Positions 61,149-64,000 of a stretch of DNA of 64,000 nucleotides are shown here, one piece after another; within the stretch, counting starts at the first letter, position 1, and the number at the start of each line of letters is the position of its first letter. Source of the stretch: Promethearchaeota archaeon (GTDB lineage: Archaea > Asgardarchaeota > Lokiarchaeia > Sigyniarchaeales > SOKP01). A program made the translations under genes and the position numbers. The notes beneath the pieces are model-generated. The model made no database searches. It was not told where the DNA came from and was given only the letters and a program-made list of their open reading frames with translations. The stretch covers positions 44,573-108,572 of the forward strand of contig JAHPYZ010000003.1 of the NCBI GenBank assembly GCA_019058425.1, given 5' to 3'.

Positions 61149-62093
61149 ATGTATAATATTGGGATGGAAGGGATTGACTTTGAAAAAACATATGAGCTTA
61201 TTGTTTTGGGAGGTGGTCCAACTGCAATTGGTTGTGCCATTTATGCTGCTCGATTTGCAATGGATATCTTAGTTATCGGTAAAACTTTTGGAGGATTAAT
61301 AGCAACAACTCATATCGTTGAGAATTATCCCGCGATTACTTCTATAAGTGGCCAAGGATTAATGGATATGTTTAAAGATCATATGGACTCACTCACTATA
61401 CCTTACATCTCAGATGAAATACGGAATATTGAAAGAGTTGATGATCATTTTGAACTCCATTCTTTCTTTCAAAAATTTAAAGCTTATTCAATTTGCATAG
61501 CAACAGGGTCAGAAAGAAAGAAATTAGGTATTCCTGGTGAAGAAGAATTTGTTGGGAGAGGTGTTTCATATTGTGCGACTTGTGATGGACCCTTCTATAA
61601 GGATAAAAATGTTTGTGTGATTGGTGGGAGTGACTCTGCTGCTAAGGAAGCTTTATTCTTAGCTCAAAGTGTAAATAAGGTATATATTATTTATCGAGGT
61701 GAAGAAATAAGAGCTGAGCCAATAAACAAGCAGAGAGTGTATGAAAATGAAAAAATTGAGATTATATATAAAACAAAAATCGTAGAAATCAAAGGGGATA
61801 ATACAGTAAAATCTGTAATTTTTGATAATGGAAAAGAATTTGAAGTAGATGGAGTATTTATTGAGATTGGCTCAATTCCTAAATCTGAATTAGCAAAAAG
61901 AATAGGGGTAGAAACAAATGAAAAGGGGGAAATTAAAATAAATCGTAAATCAGAAACCAATATTCCCGGTATTTTTGCGGCTGGAGATGTAGCTGATGCA
62001 CCTTTTAAACAAGCTATTACAGGAGTTTCTGAAGGCGTAATCGCAGCATACTCTGCTTTTGATTTTGTTAAAGAAATGAATATCGAATATTAA
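61149..62093 (+). CDS. trxB: Thioredoxin reductase
   Basis: The 314-aa flavoprotein shows FAD motif ELIVLGGGPTAIGCAIYAAR, active-site YCATCDGPFY (Cys142 and Cys145), NADPH motif VIGGSDSAAKEALFL and FAAGDVADAPFKQA. In the NADPH site, the usual HRR is YRGEE (IIYRGEEIRAEPINK), which may mean NADH or another donor instead of NADPH. A full-strength AAAGGAGGT lies ten bases before the ATG, the best ribosome binding site in the window. As last gene behind three PDO paralogs it probably reduces them. Similar PDO-TrxR pairs are known in thermophilic archaea. Confidence 0.94.
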   Translation: MYNIGMEGIDFEKTYELIVLGGGPTAIGCAIYAARFAMDILVIGKTFGGLIATTHIVENYPAITSISGQGLMDMFKDHMDSLTIPYISDEIRNIERVDDHFELHSFFQKFKAYSICIATGSERKKLGIPGEEEFVGRGVSYCATCDGPFYKDKNVCVIGGSDSAAKEALFLAQSVNKVYIIYRGEEIRAEPINKQRVYENEKIEIIYKTKIVEIKGDNTVKSVIFDNGKEFEVDGVFIEIGSIPKSELAKRIGVETNEKGEIKINRKSETNIPGIFAAGDVADAPFKQAITGVSEGVIAAYSAFDFVKEMNIEY

Positions 62094-62134
62094 TAACTAT
62101 TCATCTTATTTTAAAAAAGAAAGGAAAAAAAATT

Positions 62135-62458
62135 TTATTCAATATTAATCTCAATACTATGGAACTCAGGCTCTTTAAAAGGTACTTCAATCTTGAGAAG
62201 TCCATTTTTATACACTGCTTTTGCCTCTTCCGGATTTATCGGGCAACAAACCGTATAGGAACCAATATATGTAGTATCTTCGGTTTCTCCTTTAATGAAA
62301 AAACTATCGTCATGCATTTTAAGTTTAATAGTATCTTTTTCTACTCCAGGTAATTGAATTTCAATTTTGTAAATATTATTTTCATCATCAGCCCAAGAAC
62401 ACACCTCTGGAGACAATAAATACTTTTCTGCTTCTTTTACTTCAGTCATATTTTTCAC
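62135..62458 (-). CDS. Small heat-shock protein (Hsp20/alpha-crystallin domain)
   Basis: The 107-aa protein has an alpha-crystallin domain: VCSWADDENNIYKIEIQLPG then VEKDTIKLKMHDDSFFIKGE, and GLLKIEVPF, the latter standing where the A-x-x-x-n-GVL motif lies. It should form oligomers and hold unfolding proteins. The N-terminal arm is short and the C-terminal IxI motif is replaced by IEINIE. Convergent with trxB, 41 bases apart. Confidence 0.85.
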   Translation of the reverse strand: MKNMTEVKEAEKYLLSPEVCSWADDENNIYKIEIQLPGVEKDTIKLKMHDDSFFIKGETEDTTYIGSYTVCCPINPEEAKAVYKNGLLKIEVPFKEPEFHSIEINIE

Positions 62459-62632
62459 CTTAAATCTAAAAAATACAATTTAATTTCTAATTAATAGCAA
62501 CCTAAAGAGCTGATTTAAAAGTTCCTTTTATAGAATATGAGAAAAAGTTAAATTCTTCCTTAATAACTAAATTGAAAACTCTGATTTTTTTTAAATTATA
62601 AAACGTCATTAATTATTGAGGTGAGTAATTAG

Positions 62633-63559
62633 TTATTGAAGTTTCAGTTGAAGTGATCCAGTACTCAAAATTTCTAATATTTTTTCCCAATAATCTTTGA
62701 TTTCCCATTCCTTATTTTGCTTTATTCTTTCAGAGATCTCTGTAAATATATTTCTAATCTTAAATGAGTCAAAATAACTTAAAAAAGGAGCAATTACAGA
62801 TAACATATATTGCTTTTCTCCATACCTTTCACTTTTATCAGGTATAGAATCGAAATAAATATACCCTTGTTTGTTGATATTTTCAATATTTAGTAGAATT
62901 CCCTGTGCTTTTGTAATTTTATCATGTCCATAAATAGAAGTAGCAGCATGAAATAACTGTTTACCTATGGTAGTAATAGAGATGATACAATCTTCATCAG
63001 ATGGATAACTTTTCTTCAAAACTGGACCAATGATATCATCCCAGTACACTAATAATAGACAAAACATAAGCTTCTCCTTTTCTTTAGAAAAAGGTTCGAT
63101 TTTGATACTGGAAGATGAAAGTAATTGATAGATTTCTTTGTTTATTAGATTTGATCTTATATTCCGAGTGATTTTTCCTGATATTGATGCCAATAAATCC
63201 TCTCTTTTAAACGGTTTTGTAATATAATCATCTACTCCTAATAGTTTTCCTAATCTAATATCTTCAGGAGTAGATTTTGCTGTAAGAAATAAAAATGGAA
63301 TCCGATTCCATTGAGGATGAGATGATACGGATGAAAAAAATTCATAACCATCCATTACTGGCATCATTATATCACTAATGATTAGATCTGGATTGGACTT
63401 CATTTCAGATAAAAGTTTTAATGCTTCTTTGCCATTAACTGCAGTTTTAATAGTGTAGTTATTTTCTTCCAATAATACTTTTAAATGAAATAAGATATCT
63501 TCATTATCGTCAACTATGAGTATTTCAGATTGGATTTCAGATTTCATTTTGATTCGCAT
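62633..63559 (-). CDS. Response regulator with an unusual C-terminal domain
   Basis: Residues 10-130 are a receiver domain: DDNEDILFHL, phosphoacceptor Asp in DLIISDIMMPVMDGYEFF, FLTAKSTPED and the conserved Lys in DYITKPFKREDL. Residues about 160-300 are not a DNA-binding or enzyme domain that I know. They begin FCLLLVYWDDIIGPVLKKSY and continue with IGKQLFHAATSIYGHDKITK. The strand-WDDxxGP-strand pattern recalls longin/roadblock-type modules of small-GTPase systems common in Asgard archaea; this is a weak resemblance. It is 49 bases downstream of a histidine kinase gene, its probable partner. Confidence 0.8.
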   Translation of the reverse strand: MRIKMKSEIQSEILIVDDNEDILFHLKVLLEENNYTIKTAVNGKEALKLLSEMKSNPDLIISDIMMPVMDGYEFFSSVSSHPQWNRIPFLFLTAKSTPEDIRLGKLLGVDDYITKPFKREDLLASISGKITRNIRSNLINKEIYQLLSSSSIKIEPFSKEKEKLMFCLLLVYWDDIIGPVLKKSYPSDEDCIISITTIGKQLFHAATSIYGHDKITKAQGILLNIENINKQGYIYFDSIPDKSERYGEKQYMLSVIAPFLSYFDSFKIRNIFTEISERIKQNKEWEIKDYWEKILEILSTGSLQLKLQ

Positions 63560-63608
63560 AATTGTCTTATACTAAAAATATCAATTAAAATTATATTTAA
63601 ATCTTAAT

Positions 63609-64000
63609 TTAAATATTATCTATCCTTGGAAAAAAAATATAGAAGGTTGTTTCGTCTCCTAATTTGCTTTCAATAAAAATTTCTCCTTGGTGAAGCTCTA
63701 TTATATCTTTTGCTATTGATAAACCTAATCCCGTTCCAGAAGTTTCTTTAGCATTTGATGCTCTATAAAATCTTTCAAAAATATGAGGGAGTTCTTGTTC
63801 GCTTATTCCTATACCACGATTTTTAAATTGAAATAAATTGCCTTTTTTTCCTTTAGGATTAAATTTACCTTGGTAATTTTCAATCAAATTTATTTTGATA
63901 GTTGTATTTTCATATGAATATTTTATTGCATTATCAAGAAGAATTCGAAAAACTTGATCAATCCTTTTAATGTCCCCTTTCATATTGATATCTTCATTAA
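63609..64000 (-). CDS. Histidine kinase, C-terminal ATPase part (cut by the window end)
   Basis: The ORF track gives 124 aa from an internal ATG, but the frame is open to the window edge (NEDIN before MKGDIKRIDQVF), so the gene is longer. The ATPase motifs are complete: N-box QVFRILLDNAIKYSYE, G1 FKNRGIGISEQELPHIFERF, G2 GTGLGLSIAKDII. Sensor and dimerisation parts lie outside. It is followed by the response regulator, an arrangement typical of a two-component pair. The signal is not visible. Confidence 0.9.
   Translation of the reverse strand, partial: NEDINMKGDIKRIDQVFRILLDNAIKYSYENTTIKINLIENYQGKFNPKGKKGNLFQFKNRGIGISEQELPHIFERFYRASNAKETSGTGLGLSIAKDIIELHQGEIFIESKLGDETTFYIFFPRIDNI

Noticed and set aside
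1-64000. CRISPR array, rRNA or tRNA genes
   Set aside because: I saw no regularly spaced repeats and no cloverleaf with a GGTTCGAATCC-like T-arm. A few GGTTCGAT strings lie inside genes and have no acceptor stem. A covariance-model scan would be needed to exclude tRNAs fully.

Overview
The window is low-GC DNA that looks archaeal. Evidence for this includes an archaeal-type corrinoid iron-sulfur protein subunit of acetyl-CoA synthase, an ADP-forming acyl-CoA synthetase alpha-type protein, an A-type flavoprotein (FprA family), an HTH_10-type regulator, TATA-like boxes in front of many genes, GGTGA/GAGG ribosome binding sites and T-run ends instead of classical hairpin terminators. The mix of Wood-Ljungdahl enzymes, acyl-CoA dehydrogenase, many zinc-ribbon, TPR and coiled-coil proteins, and a response regulator with an unfamiliar C-terminal domain is what I would expect from an Asgard (Lokiarchaeia-like) genome. 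That placement is an inference; no rRNA, tRNA or ribosomal protein gene is in view to prove it.

Layout. 0-10 kb: a HypE-like AIR-synthase protein, an acyl-CoA synthetase alpha-type protein, the corrinoid protein CdhE/AcsC, a HAD phosphatase, a secreted Fn3/caspase-like protease and a long TPR protein that seems to start at ATT. 10-18 kb: an orphan DppB-type permease, a ThiS/MoaD-like protein, a cold-shock protein, RNase Z with a coiled-coil partner and a relic copy of its tail, and a MacB/LolCDE-like ABC transporter. 18-28.5 kb: sulfur and oxygen-stress genes, namely a corrinoid protein behind a possibly structured leader; a TusA / IscS-like / IscU-like operon in which IscS lacks the PLP lysine and IscU is fused to a thioredoxin-reductase-like domain; an HdrD/GlpC-like protein; a CoA-disulfide-reductase fused to rhodanese-TusA-rhodanese; rubrerythrin; desulfoferrodoxin; an ion transporter and a GmhB-like phosphatase. 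28.5-32.6 kb: an accessory stretch with a secreted caspase-like gene between two decayed direct copies of a membrane zinc-ribbon plus winged-helix cassette.

32.6-38.5 kb: acyl-CoA dehydrogenase, FprA, two tiny rubredoxins missing from the ORF track, a GPH-type symporter and an NAD(P)H:rubredoxin oxidoreductase with a fused rubredoxin. Together with rubrerythrin and desulfoferrodoxin these make a near-complete anaerobe oxygen-detoxification set. 38.8-43.7 kb: a G+C-richer block (old-yellow-enzyme-type reductase, M24 peptidase-like protein, DUF362 protein) that looks horizontally acquired and lies next to a decayed cooS fragment. 44-47.3 kb: a bacterial-type CO dehydrogenase (CooS) and an iron-sulfur protein gene broken by a 29-nt insert. 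Both are preceded by the same palindrome GAACATGTTC just upstream of a TATA-like element, and a regulator gene lies next door.

47-64 kb: a GNAT-TPR protein, an iron-sulfur flavoprotein, an ICMT-like membrane enzyme, a homing endonuclease interrupted by an in-frame TAG, a HEAT / glutaredoxin / ferredoxin-thioredoxin-reductase-like / CCG-protein cluster, a GAF-PAS histidine kinase, a MOT1-type molybdate/sulfate transporter, three tandem protein-disulfide-oxidoreductase paralogs followed by thioredoxin reductase, an Hsp20, and a response regulator next to a histidine kinase that runs off the end.

The dominant theme is thiol, sulfur and iron-sulfur chemistry plus C1 metabolism in an anaerobe. 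The best candidates for something new are the CODH palindrome regulon with its broken ferredoxin, the lysine-less IscS with the IscU fusion, the triple PDO plus TrxR and Grx/FTR clusters, the duplicated cassette flanking a caspase-like gene, and apparent AUU-initiated genes.
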